Assembly (NCBI GenBank): GCA_902727935.1
Contig: CACVAX010000045.1
Span: 1 to 64,000 of the forward strand
Direction of reading: 5' to 3'
DNA from: an uncultured Sulfurovum sp.
Lineage (GTDB): Bacteria; Campylobacterota; Campylobacteria; Campylobacterales; Sulfurovaceae
DNA: 64,000 nucleotides
The notes beneath the pieces were generated by a model. That model was given only the letters and a program-made list of their open reading frames with translations, did not search any database and was not told where the DNA came from. Positions 34,716-42,903 of this stretch are shown piece after piece (position 1 is the first letter of the stretch; each line of letters begins with the position of its first letter). Position numbers and translations under genes: made by a program.

Positions 34716-36083
34716 TTATTTTTGACTTTCCCGAACAGCACTTACAGCTTTAACAGCAGCAGGTAACAATGCTTCGCTTAGAGCAGGGTGGATGTATATC
34801 ATCTCTTTTAAGTGTCGGATGTCATTGTCTAAGTGCATGATGCTAAGTACTTGGTGCATCATGGTAGAACTCTCTGGACCGATGAGGTGACAGCCTAAAA
34901 TCTCATAGGTATTTGGGTCTATTAAAAACTTGGTTCGTGGGTATTTTACACGCAGAGACTGTGCTTTGGCACTGGCTAACCAAGAACGTGAACTGGCTAC
35001 ATAGTCAATGCCCAGTTCTTGGGCTTTTTGTTCGGTTAAACCTACACTGGCTACTTCAGGGTGAGTGAAGACAGCGTGAGGCATGTACTTAAACTTGTGA
35101 ATCTCTTTGTTTCCTTTGAGCAGTACTTGGGCTAAGTGGTTTACTTCGGAAGCTGCAGCGTGTTGTAGCATGTGTTCTCCTGAGGCATCACCCACAACAT
35201 AAACCCCTTTTACGGATGTTTCAAAAGTATCATCTCTGGCTATGAAACCTCTTTCATTTACTTTTATGTCAGTGTTTTCTAGTTTTAGGGTGTCTGTATT
35301 TGGCGTTCTTCCTGTTGCGTAGAGTAGGGCTTCACTTTTATGAGTAGAGGTTATTCCCTCTTTGTTTATAAGGGTCATATGGAACATGTTCTCTTTATGT
35401 TCTACCGATTGAATGCTTGTATCAAAGGCGATGTCAATGTTTTTGGTGAACTCTTCTTTAAAAATCTTTGCTATCTCTTTGTCTTCATTTCCTAAGATTC
35501 TTTGGCTTCTTACCAGTAGTTTTGACTCTATGCCTATAGCGTCAAAAAAGTTGACCAGTTCACAAGCAATGAAGCCTGAACCTACAACCGTAATAGACTT
35601 TGGAATCTTTCCTTCTAAAGGAAAAATATCATCACTTGTCCATGCTTTTTCATGTTCAGGTCTGTTTGGTCTTGTACCTGTGGCAATGACAATTTTAGGA
35701 GCTGTTAGCGCTTCGCCATTTACAGTGATCACATAGTTAGAGATAAAAGATGCTTCACCTTCAAAAGTAGTGACATTCTCGTTGAACTTACTTCGGTAAG
35801 CTGGGTCAACAGAGTAGATGTGTTTGTTGGTCTCTTCAAAGATTTTTTCAACATTTATACTATTTATTTGGGCATCTATAAAATGCCTAGAAGCTTCTTT
35901 GATGCTTCTTGCGACATGAGCATAACCTATAAGCAGTTTTGAAGGTACACAACCTCTGTTTGGGCAAGTCCCACCAAAGCTTGATTTCTCGATGATGGCA
36001 ACTTTTTTTCCTGCTTTTCCAGCATTTTTAGCCAAGTTACTCGCCCTTCCAGCCCCAATAATAATAATGTCAAATGTTTTCAT
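34716..36083 (-). CDS. Dihydrolipoyl dehydrogenase-like flavoprotein disulfide reductase
   Basis: A 455-residue class I pyridine-nucleotide disulfide reductase. It has the FAD-binding IIIGAGRASNLA start, the redox pair in GGTCPNRGCVPSK, the second Rossmann motif VVGSGFIACELV, GDASGEHMLQHAA and the C-terminal base motif HPALSEALLPA. This layout fits dihydrolipoyl dehydrogenase or mycothione-reductase-like enzymes; no 2-oxo-acid dehydrogenase or glycine-cleavage genes are nearby to specify it. The first GxGxxG reads GAGRASN, a slight departure. Ribosome binding site AAGGAAC is good. Confidence 0.85.
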   Translation of the reverse strand: MKTFDIIIIGAGRASNLAKNAGKAGKKVAIIEKSSFGGTCPNRGCVPSKLLIGYAHVARSIKEASRHFIDAQINSINVEKIFEETNKHIYSVDPAYRSKFNENVTTFEGEASFISNYVITVNGEALTAPKIVIATGTRPNRPEHEKAWTSDDIFPLEGKIPKSITVVGSGFIACELVNFFDAIGIESKLLVRSQRILGNEDKEIAKIFKEEFTKNIDIAFDTSIQSVEHKENMFHMTLINKEGITSTHKSEALLYATGRTPNTDTLKLENTDIKVNERGFIARDDTFETSVKGVYVVGDASGEHMLQHAAASEVNHLAQVLLKGNKEIHKFKYMPHAVFTHPEVASVGLTEQKAQELGIDYVASSRSWLASAKAQSLRVKYPRTKFLIDPNTYEILGCHLIGPESSTMMHQVLSIMHLDNDIRHLKEMIYIHPALSEALLPAAVKAVSAVRESQK

Positions 36084-36144
36084 GATGTTCCTTAGTCTTA
36101 AATTGTAAGTATAACATAGTAATATACTTTAAAAAATAGGTCTA

Positions 36145-36834
36145 ATGATGATAGAAGAAAATTATGTAAGCTTACCTCGTGGAACATTTCTTATGGGGTC
36201 AGAATATCAATTGAATGAAATGCCTGTGCATGAGGTGAGCATTGATTATGATATTGCGATGTCTAAGTATCAGACAACGGTGGAAGATTATATGTTGTAT
36301 GCACAAGCAACTGGTGCAGAAATTCCTGAAGAAAAATATGAACATTTGGGTGTTGATGTCCCTGTGCGTCGTGTTACTTGGGTAGATGCTGTAAACTACT
36401 GTAAATGGATGAGTGAACGTGAAGGAAAAACTGTCCGTTTACCTACGGAAGCAGAGTGGGAGTATGCTTGTCGTGCTGGTTCTAATGCTAAGTATTCATT
36501 TGGTCATGAAAGTGCTGAACTGGGAAAGTATGCTTGGTATAAGGAGAATTCTGAGAAGGTAACGCATAATGTAGGAACTAAAAAACCCAATGCTTGGGGC
36601 TTGTATGATATGCATGGAAATGTTTGGGAGTGGTGCGTTGACCGATATGCTGATAATTATGAAAACACTTCAAACGATGGTTCGGCTTATAGGGTTCGTA
36701 GTGAAAAAGGTATGGTACTTCGTGGAGGTTCATGGTCAGGTATTGCTGATAAATGTCGTTCTGCTTTTCGTATCAATTTAGGAGCAAATTCACGGAACTA
36801 TTTTGTGGGTTTTAGAGTGGTTATAGAGCTTTAG
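36145..36834 (+). CDS. Formylglycine-generating (SUMF1/EgtB/PvdO) family protein
   Basis: A 229-residue protein of the FGE-sulfatase domain family: GTFLMGSEYQLNEMPVHEV at the start, PVRRVTWVDAVNYCKW, VRLPTEAEWEYACRAG, WGLYDMHGNVWEWC and LRGGSWSG at the end. Members activate sulfatases or carry out other oxidations, and many bacterial copies have unknown targets. No sulfatase gene is in this window. There are two adjacent ATG codons (36145 and 36148). Confidence 0.88.
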   Translation: MMIEENYVSLPRGTFLMGSEYQLNEMPVHEVSIDYDIAMSKYQTTVEDYMLYAQATGAEIPEEKYEHLGVDVPVRRVTWVDAVNYCKWMSEREGKTVRLPTEAEWEYACRAGSNAKYSFGHESAELGKYAWYKENSEKVTHNVGTKKPNAWGLYDMHGNVWEWCVDRYADNYENTSNDGSAYRVRSEKGMVLRGGSWSGIADKCRSAFRINLGANSRNYFVGFRVVIEL

Positions 36835-36908
36835 TTTTGACTCTAATTTTATTATTTTAGAGGAAAGTTTATGTTATGATGTTCGATAAATTAAAAAAGG
36901 AAAAGTAA

Positions 36909-37235
36909 ATGAAGTATTTATACCTCGTAGTAGCCATAATTTTAATGGGTTGTAGTCAAAAAAGTCCAGAAGTTATAAAAGTAGCAGAAACAAAGACTAA
37001 AGTTGAGGTAGTTGAGGTAGCTAGTGTGGATGAAGTAGTAAATGTAGGTTCTAAAAGTGAGACATTGATTGTAGAGCCTAAAGTCACTAAAAATATAGGT
37101 GCAGACATAGCTACTTCATGTGAAATGTGGTCAGATGGTTGTAATGTGTGTACACGTTTAGGTAATGGTAAAGCATCCTGCACAACCAACCCTGAGTGTC
37201 AGAATAAAATGTTTTCTTGTTTACAGTGGCAATAA
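36909..37235 (+). CDS. Lipoprotein with Cys-rich C-terminal module
   Basis: A 108-residue lipoprotein (lipobox LMGC, Cys at 15). A Val/Lys/Glu-rich linker of about 60 residues leads to a compact C-terminal module with six cysteines: CEMWSDGCNVC, ASCTTNPEC, FSC. The CxxWxDGCNxC...CTxxxC pattern resembles small disulfide-bonded modules (Kazal/potato-inhibitor-like) seen on exported proteins of marine bacteria. Ribosome binding site AAAAAGGA is clear. It is monocistronic. Confidence 0.7.
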   Translation: MKYLYLVVAIILMGCSQKSPEVIKVAETKTKVEVVEVASVDEVVNVGSKSETLIVEPKVTKNIGADIATSCEMWSDGCNVCTRLGNGKASCTTNPECQNKMFSCLQWQ

Positions 37236-37276
37236 TTTTAACCTAATACCTCTTTCCTTCCCTAAGCCAAATTAGC

Positions 37277-37306
37277 TATAATCACGAAAATTATAATTTC
37301 GTGATT
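37277..37306 (+). promoter_or_regulatory. dapD promoter overlapped by a perfect palindrome
   Basis: A TATAAT box (37277-37282) overlaps a 10-bp perfect inverted repeat (arms AATCACGAAA 37280-37289 and TTTCGTGATT 37297-37306, 7-base spacer which contains a second TATAAT-like box). AAAAGG and the dapD ATG follow. The symmetry across the core promoter looks like a repressor site; an RNA hairpin in the leader is the alternative. Confidence 0.55.
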
Positions 37307-37322
37307 AAAAGGTAATACAAAC

Positions 37323-38516
37323 ATGGCAATAGTAACAACAAATACAGCAGAAGAATTTAAAGCATTAGTAGCAGAGATTGAAGCACAAGATGGATACAAA
37401 AAAGCAATGGCTTTTGGTATTGCAAGGGTTGATAGAGGTCAAAAAAATGCAGAGAAAATTTTACAAGCAAATTTTGGACTAATTAACTGGAATGAAAATT
37501 TTGGTTCAGCAGCTGTTTACGTAAAAGCACTTCAAGAATCTGGTTGTGATGTTGACTTTTCTGGATCTGAATTTACGGCAACTATTAACGAAGAGTTTGT
37601 TCAAAATGCAATGAATGCTTTTGCTGTTTACGCAGATGATGCAGTGAGTGATGTTCATAGAAACATTCAAGTTATTAAAGCATTATCTAACATTGATGAC
37701 TTAGCAAAAGACTTTAGAATTGTTTTCATGTTTGAAGACGTAAACTCTGAAAGTGTTGAAGCTGTTTACTTAAAACTTTACGCACTTTCAGAAGGAAAAG
37801 CTGCACTTAGAACCGTAAATTTAAATGGTGCATTTGGAATTCTTTCTAATGTTGCATGGGTTGGAAGAACTCCTTATGAATTAGCGTACTTAAGAGACAA
37901 CGAAATAGAGATGAAACTTAATGGTACTTACCCAACTATTGATTCTGTGGATAAATTTCCAAGATTCTTACAGCACGTTATCCCTGCTGATAACACAAGA
38001 ATTTTAGAGTCTTCAAAAGTTAGAATGGGTGCACAACTTGCAGCTGGAACAACTGTAATGCCTGGTGCTTCATACATTAACTTCAATGCTGGAACACTTG
38101 GTTCTGTTATGGTGGAGGGTCGTATCTCTTCTTCGGCTATTGTTGGTGCTGGTTCAGACGTTGGTGGAGGAGCAAGTATATTAGGTGTTCTTTCTGGAAC
38201 AGATGGTAACCCTATTTCTATTGGTGAGAACACACTTCTTGGAGCAAACTCAACATGTGGTATTCCTTTAGGTGATGCTTGTATTTTAGATGGTGGTCTT
38301 GCAATCTTTGCTGGAACAAAAGTTAAAATAGCTCCAGAGCAGTTAGCACTAATTAACGAAGCAAACCGAGGAATTAATTTAGAAGCTAAAACTACATGGA
38401 GGGCAGATGCACTTCAAGGTTTAGATGGTCTTCACTTTAGACAAGATTCTACTACTGGTGAGATTCTTGTAAGAAGAAGTACTAGAGAAATTAAGCTTAA
38501 CGCTGATCTTCACTAA
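37323..38516 (+). CDS. dapD: 2,3,4,5-tetrahydropyridine-2,6-dicarboxylate N-succinyltransferase
   Basis: A 397-residue DapD of the long type found in Campylobacterota. It adds a succinyl group from succinyl-CoA to tetrahydrodipicolinate in the lysine/diaminopimelate pathway. The C-terminal left-handed beta-helix is visible as hexapeptide-like repeats (SSKVRMGAQLAAGTTVMPGA, then GRISSSAIVGAGSDVGGGAS and GENTLLGANSTCGIPLGD). The same pathway is served by lysC at 50.2 kb. A palindromic promoter precedes it and a terminator follows. Confidence 0.95.
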   Translation: MAIVTTNTAEEFKALVAEIEAQDGYKKAMAFGIARVDRGQKNAEKILQANFGLINWNENFGSAAVYVKALQESGCDVDFSGSEFTATINEEFVQNAMNAFAVYADDAVSDVHRNIQVIKALSNIDDLAKDFRIVFMFEDVNSESVEAVYLKLYALSEGKAALRTVNLNGAFGILSNVAWVGRTPYELAYLRDNEIEMKLNGTYPTIDSVDKFPRFLQHVIPADNTRILESSKVRMGAQLAAGTTVMPGASYINFNAGTLGSVMVEGRISSSAIVGAGSDVGGGASILGVLSGTDGNPISIGENTLLGANSTCGIPLGDACILDGGLAIFAGTKVKIAPEQLALINEANRGINLEAKTTWRADALQGLDGLHFRQDSTTGEILVRRSTREIKLNADLH

Positions 38517-38527
38517 GACTTCTTTCT

Positions 38528-38556
38528 GAGGGTGAAAATCCCTCTTCTTCTTTTTT
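38528..38556 (+). terminator. Rho-independent terminator of dapD
   Basis: Stem GAGGG / CCCTC with a 7-base loop, followed by a T-rich tail (TTCTTCTTTTTT), 12 bases after the dapD stop. Confidence 0.7.
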
Positions 38557-38676
38557 AACTATTTCTTTTCTCTATTTTTTGTTTATGTTGTGATTGTTTG
38601 TTGGATTTTTCTGTCAGTTTTTCTTCTTTTGTGTTGAAACAAAACAAAAAAGTATGGGGAAATGCTTTAAAGGAAG

Positions 38677-38753
38677 TGGCGCGGTGGACGAGACTCGAAC
38701 TCGCGACCCCCTGCGTGACAGGCAGGTATTCTAACCAACTGAACTACCACCGC
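38677..38753 (-). tRNA. tRNA-Asp(GTC), copy 1
   Basis: The reverse complement folds as a 77-base tRNA: acceptor GCGGTGG/CCACCGC, D-arm TAGTTCAGTTGG, anticodon loop CTGTCAC (anticodon GTC), T-loop TTCGAGT, and an encoded CCA. It is the promoter-distal member of the array. Confidence 0.95.
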
Positions 38754-38769
38754 GCATATATTGTAAAAA

Positions 38770-38845
38770 TGGTGGTCGCTATAAGACTCGAACTTATGAC
38801 ATCTACCTTGTAAGGGTAGCGCTCTACCAACTGAGCTAAGCGACC
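38770..38845 (-). tRNA. tRNA-Val(TAC), copy 1
   Basis: A 76-base cloverleaf: acceptor GGTCGCT/AGCGACC, anticodon stem CTACC/GGTAG with loop CTTACAA (anticodon TAC), T-loop TTCGAGT, encoded CCA. Confidence 0.95.
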
Positions 38846-38879
38846 ATATACTAAAAAATTAACTTTAAGGACAAAACTT

Positions 38880-38955
38880 TGGCGACCCCTAAAGGATTTG
38901 AACCTTTGTTTTTGCGTTGAAAACACAATATCCTTGGCCACTAGATGAAAGGGTC
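38880..38955 (-). tRNA. tRNA-Glu(TTC)
   Basis: A 76-base cloverleaf: acceptor GACCCTT/AGGGGTC (one wobble), anticodon loop TTTTCAA (anticodon TTC), T-loop TTCAAAT, encoded CCA. It is the only unduplicated member of the array. Confidence 0.93.
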
Positions 38956-38974
38956 ATCTTGAAAACCTTAAACA

Positions 38975-39050
38975 TGGTGGTCGCTATAAGACTCGAACTT
39001 ATGACATCTACCTTGTAAGGGTAGCGCTCTACCAACTGAGCTAAGCGACC
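38975..39050 (-). tRNA. tRNA-Val(TAC), copy 2
   Basis: Identical across the tRNA to the copy at 38770-38845, including the encoded CCA; anticodon TAC. Confidence 0.95.
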
Positions 39051-39063
39051 AACTAAACATTAA

Positions 39064-39139
39064 TGGTGACCCTTCATGGATTCGAACCATGGGCCCACTC
39101 CTTAAAAGGGAGTTGCTCTACCAACTGAGCTAAAAGGTC
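39064..39139 (-). tRNA. tRNA-Lys(TTT), copy 1
   Basis: A 76-base cloverleaf: acceptor GACCTTT/AAGGGTC, anticodon stem ACTCC/GGAGT with loop CTTTTAA (anticodon TTT), T-loop TTCGAAT, encoded CCA. Confidence 0.95.
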
Positions 39140-39151
39140 ATCTATAAAAGG

Positions 39152-39228
39152 TGGCGCGGTGGACGAGACTCGAACTCGCGACCCCCTGCGTGACAGGCAG
39201 GTATTCTAACCAACTGAACTACCACCGC
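39152..39228 (-). tRNA. tRNA-Asp(GTC), copy 2
   Basis: Identical across the tRNA to the copy at 38677-38753; anticodon GTC, encoded CCA. Confidence 0.95.
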
Positions 39229-39245
39229 GCATATCTAAACATTAA

Positions 39246-39321
39246 TGGTGACCCTTCATGGATTCGAACCATGGGCCCACTCCTTAAAAGGGAGTTGCTC
39301 TACCAACTGAGCTAAAAGGTC
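39246..39321 (-). tRNA. tRNA-Lys(TTT), copy 2
   Basis: Identical across the tRNA to the copy at 39064-39139, and shares the flanking spacer CTAAACATTAA. It is the first tRNA after the promoter. Confidence 0.95.
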
Positions 39322-39356
39322 ATGTTTTCTACTCACCTTTACGATAAGTGGACGGA

Positions 39357-39362
39357 ATTATA
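39357..39362 (-). promoter_or_regulatory. -10 box of the tRNA operon
   Basis: TATAAT on the minus strand (context GGCTATAATTCC), about 36 bases upstream of the first tRNA-Lys. It is the only evident promoter for the seven-tRNA array. Confidence 0.6.
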
Positions 39363-39401
39363 GCCTATGAGTAAGTTTATGTCAAGGGTTTTTAAAGCAT
39401 T

Positions 39402-39878
39402 TTATAAATTATTCTTTAAAAGTATGATTGCCTCTTGGGTAGCTTGTTTTTGTATGCTTTCTCTATCTCCATTAAAAAGATAATGTTGAACCATGAATTT
39501 CTTATTATTTTTGATACCAATGTAGACTGTCCCTACAGGTTTATCGTTTGTTCCTCCTGTTGGTCCTGCAATTCCAGAGACAGCTATAGCATGATTGGCT
39601 GATGCCATTTTAAGTATGCCTGTTAACATCTCTTCGACACATTCTTTACTTACTGCACCATGCTTTATAAGGGTTTCTTCTTTTACACCAAGCCATGCTG
39701 ATTTAATCTCATTGGCATAGGTAATAGCAGAACCCATAAATACAGAGGAAGCTCCTGAAATGCCTGTGAATGCTGAAGCTATTCTTCCTCCAGTGCAACT
39801 TTCTGCAAAAGTGACGGTCTCTTTTCTCTCTTTTAGGATATTAATGATTGCTATGGTATTTTTTTGTGTTGTTTTCAT
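39402..39878 (-). CDS. CinA-family nicotinamide-nucleotide amidohydrolase (PncC domain)
   Basis: A 158-residue stand-alone CinA C-terminal domain (PncC), which deamidates nicotinamide mononucleotide to nicotinate mononucleotide in NAD recycling. Signatures are TVTFAESCTGGRIASAFTGI, SSVFMGSAITYANEIK and HAIAVSGIAGPTGGTNDKPVGTVYIG. Length is right for the single-domain form. A TATAAT lies six bases before the ATG with no Shine-Dalgarno. Confidence 0.92.
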   Translation of the reverse strand: MKTTQKNTIAIINILKERKETVTFAESCTGGRIASAFTGISGASSVFMGSAITYANEIKSAWLGVKEETLIKHGAVSKECVEEMLTGILKMASANHAIAVSGIAGPTGGTNDKPVGTVYIGIKNNKKFMVQHYLFNGDRESIQKQATQEAIILLKNNL

Positions 39879-39884
39879 AGACTT

Positions 39885-39890
39885 ATTATA
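39885..39890 (-). promoter_or_regulatory. -10 box of the CinA-family gene; possible leaderless start
   Basis: Minus-strand TATAAT followed by AAGTCT and then the ATG at 39878, i.e. six-base spacing and no Shine-Dalgarno. Confidence 0.5.
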
Positions 39891-39952
39891 GCCTATCCTT
39901 TACAGCGATGCTTCGTCTTTTTTCATTTTCTTATAAAAATGATTCGTTGTCT

Positions 39953-41668
39953 CTACAGAACTTTCAACCATAATATTTGATAGGGTTCCAGATGTAACAT
40001 ATTTTTATCAATAAATTGATGTGAAATAATGTCCATCAATACCCCTTCAGCATACGCTGATAAATCAAGTTCGATTGTTTTAGGGCTAACGTTATGCAGT
40101 GCAATTATATAATTATTTTCTTCTTTATCATAACGCTTAAGAGCAAAAATCTCTTTTCCAAGTGTCAAACACTCAAACTTAGAGAAAGGGTCAAAACAAG
40201 GCTCATTAATACGGATGGAAATTAACTGCTTATAGCGTTTAAAGAGACTGTTACGCAAACTTCCCTCTTCTTCTAATGCCTCTTTAATATTATCAAAATT
40301 TAACTTTTCACGGTTAATGGTTCGATTTCGTCTGGTTTTACGTACAGCTTCATGATAGTTTTGAGATCCCACTAAAGAATGAAAATAGATACCAGGAACC
40401 CCAGGCATGGCTAGGGTAATCGCTTGAGATATCATCATTCTTTTTAAACGAACCACATCATCCTCTTTAGGGTCAGTTAAAATATCAATGTAACTACAAT
40501 TAAGTTCATAAGGAGATTTCTCTTCTCCTACCGTACGGTAAGAGACCAAACCACCATGATTCTCACAAGATTGAACTAAAAAGTTTAACTCTTTATCATC
40601 CAAAATATCACTCACAGCCCGTACCCCTACGCCATCATGACTGGCTGTAAAATTAAAGAAACAAACTTTATCACTTGGAAGCTCTAAACTCTCTGCCCAT
40701 GCTGTTAGTTTTCGCGTATCTCCTTCTAAAATAGAAAAAGCCAAAAGTGGAGGAAGGGCAAAGTTATAAACCATCTGTGCTTCATCATCTCCCTTTCCAA
40801 AATAAGAGATATTCTCATCATGAGGTACATTGGTTTCGGTAATAATTAACACTTCAGGGGCAACTGTATGAATCACCTCTCTCATCAGCTGAATCAACTC
40901 ATGGGTTTGAGGAAGATGCACACAGCTTGTTCCGATCTCTTTCCAAATAAAAGCAATGGCATCCAATCTCAATAAAGATGCTCCCTGCTCCACATAAAAA
41001 AGTAAAACATCTAAGAGCTTAACCAATACTTTATAATTGGCATAGTTCAAATCAACTTGGTCAGCACTAAAAGTAGTCCAAATATGACGAATAGCCCCTT
41101 CACCATCACTAAACTCAGTCAATACAGGGGTGGTACGTGGTCGTACTACGGCTGTTAAATCTAAAGAGGGGTCCAATTCGGTAAAAAAATTATAATACTC
41201 AGGGTCATTGGCTAAAAACTTTTCAAACCAAAGACTGAGTTGACTCATATGGTTAATCACCCCATCAAACATCAAACGATGATTTTGACTTAAAGCCTGA
41301 ATGTCTTTCCATGAACCTTTTAGAGGACAAACCCCCTTATAGTCCACTATGGAGAAACCATCATCACTTGAATAAGGGTAAAAAGGCAAAATATGCACAC
41401 TGTTAATGGCATCTTGAATGTATTCATTAAAAAACCGATTCAAGGTGGCTAAGGCTGTCTCTCCCTCATGAAAAATCTGATCACCATAGGTAATTAAAAT
41501 GACATCTTTTTCACTTAACACATAAGGTTTACTCTCAATCTTCTCTTGGTAAGCTTTAATCAGTTCATCTACGGCCACATAAGCCAAAGCAGCATCATCT
41601 TCATTATAAATAGATGCTAATGACGCTTTAATCAGTGCCAATCTTTCTTGATTATCTTTTTCTATCAT
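39953..41668 (-). CDS. GH13 glycoside phosphorylase, probable glucosylglycerate phosphorylase
   Basis: A 571-residue sucrose-phosphorylase-like GH13 (subfamily 18 type). The catalytic residues are visible: nucleophile in LLRLDAIAFIW, acid/base in VLIITETNVPH and transition-state Asp in TASHDGVGVRAV. GH13_18 includes sucrose, glucosylglycerol and glucosylglycerate phosphorylases. The next genes upstream (GT81 synthase, glycerate kinase, phosphatase) make glucosylglycerate the likely substrate, giving glucose-1-phosphate and glycerate. It overlaps the synthase gene by four bases and is the last gene of the operon. Confidence 0.8.
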   Translation of the reverse strand: MIEKDNQERLALIKASLASIYNEDDAALAYVAVDELIKAYQEKIESKPYVLSEKDVILITYGDQIFHEGETALATLNRFFNEYIQDAINSVHILPFYPYSSDDGFSIVDYKGVCPLKGSWKDIQALSQNHRLMFDGVINHMSQLSLWFEKFLANDPEYYNFFTELDPSLDLTAVVRPRTTPVLTEFSDGEGAIRHIWTTFSADQVDLNYANYKVLVKLLDVLLFYVEQGASLLRLDAIAFIWKEIGTSCVHLPQTHELIQLMREVIHTVAPEVLIITETNVPHDENISYFGKGDDEAQMVYNFALPPLLAFSILEGDTRKLTAWAESLELPSDKVCFFNFTASHDGVGVRAVSDILDDKELNFLVQSCENHGGLVSYRTVGEEKSPYELNCSYIDILTDPKEDDVVRLKRMMISQAITLAMPGVPGIYFHSLVGSQNYHEAVRKTRRNRTINREKLNFDNIKEALEEEGSLRNSLFKRYKQLISIRINEPCFDPFSKFECLTLGKEIFALKRYDKEENNYIIALHNVSPKTIELDLSAYAEGVLMDIISHQFIDKNMLHLEPYQILWLKVL

Positions 41669-42891
41669 AAGCCATTATCCTTTTTAACCGTATTGATAAA
41701 TTTTTCTGAAATTTCAGGCAGTACCGAACGTAAACTAACCCACGCTGAGAGTGACGGTACTCCAAGAGGGTCATTTAAAAAAAGATCACAAGCTTCTTTA
41801 AGTGATTTATCAAAAGTCTCTACAGCCTCTATCTCTTTTTTTCGATCAAAATCCAAAGCATTAAATTTTGCCACAGCATCATAACGTGCAATGGCTTTTC
41901 GGCTCTCATAAAAAAATGAACTGCGTAAAGTGGCAAAAGACTCTTTAGAAAAAGTAACCCCTCTTTGTGACATAACCCTAAAAATAGTTTGGGCAATGTC
42001 AATGGACATCTTAGCCACCCCTCCTTCTAAGGCATTTGATGGATTAGCACCTGTTAACTCCTGATGTTTATGCTCATAACTCTCCATTATCTCTGTTTGA
42101 CAAATGCGTCGAACCGAGGTATTGTCATAAACTTCACTCAGTGTTGAAACTTCCAAGCCCCAAGTCGGAGAGATACGAATACCCCGTGCAAGGGTACGAA
42201 TAAAGGCAAACTCTCCTGAAAGTGAATACCTAAAACTGTCCATATACTCTAAATAAGCTGTTGAACCATAAGTACTTTTAAGTGCTTTAATCAATGGAGA
42301 ATAAAAAAGTCGTGTTACCCGTCCATGTAGTTTATTGGTCACACGAGAGTAATACCCTTTGTTAAACTCAAAATCAAGTGCTGGATGCACAATAGGATAA
42401 AAAAGTCGTGCAGGAATTTCACGGCTATAGTTGACAATATCACAGTCATGTAAGGCAAAAGCATAAGCACTTTTATCTGATAATGCATATCCTAACATCG
42501 TCCAAACATTTCGCCCTTTACCTTTAATATTGATGCTTCTAAAGCCCTGATCTGAAAACTCTCCATAAAGTGCTTGAACATTGGGTCCATCATTCCATAA
42601 AACATCAACCCGTACATCGAGTGTTGCCATAATGGTTTTAACTTTTTTAAACTCTTCTTCTGTTGCTCTGTCCAAGCCTAAAATAATTTTATAGAGATAT
42701 TTAACGCCCTTAAGTTCATCTAAAATGGTTTGCATGGCTGGTGTTTCAAACTCTGAATAGAGTGCTGGTAACAGTAAGACCATATTGTGTCGTTTAGAAA
42801 ATGTCTCTAACTCACCTTCTATGTCTTCAAGCTTTCGATTTGCTACATCTTGTAGTGTTGTAATTGTTCCATTTTGAAAAAAATCTGCCAT
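41665..42891 (-). CDS. gpgS: Glucosyl-3-phosphoglycerate synthase-like glycosyltransferase (GT81)
   Basis: A 408-residue retaining glycosyltransferase. The N-terminal GT-A part has VLLLPALYSEFE and the metal/nucleotide motif FALHDCDIVNY; downstream NKLHGRVTRLFYSPLIKAL and SGEFAFIRTLARGIRI resemble GpgS/MpgS enzymes such as that of Persephonella. The reaction joins glucose from NDP-glucose to 3-phosphoglycerate. The phosphatase gene for the next step is in the same operon, three genes up. Confidence in the donor and acceptor comes mainly from this context. Confidence 0.8.
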   Translation of the reverse strand: MADFFQNGTITTLQDVANRKLEDIEGELETFSKRHNMVLLLPALYSEFETPAMQTILDELKGVKYLYKIILGLDRATEEEFKKVKTIMATLDVRVDVLWNDGPNVQALYGEFSDQGFRSINIKGKGRNVWTMLGYALSDKSAYAFALHDCDIVNYSREIPARLFYPIVHPALDFEFNKGYYSRVTNKLHGRVTRLFYSPLIKALKSTYGSTAYLEYMDSFRYSLSGEFAFIRTLARGIRISPTWGLEVSTLSEVYDNTSVRRICQTEIMESYEHKHQELTGANPSNALEGGVAKMSIDIAQTIFRVMSQRGVTFSKESFATLRSSFFYESRKAIARYDAVAKFNALDFDRKKEIEAVETFDKSLKEACDLFLNDPLGVPSLSAWVSLRSVLPEISEKFINTVKKDNGL

Positions 42892-42903
42892 TGTTTTCCT
42901 TGT

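Noticed and set aside
38677-39321. Regularly spaced near-identical repeats resembling a CRISPR array
   Set aside because: Each repeat folds as a complete tRNA with anticodon and encoded CCA; there are no short unique spacers and no cas genes.
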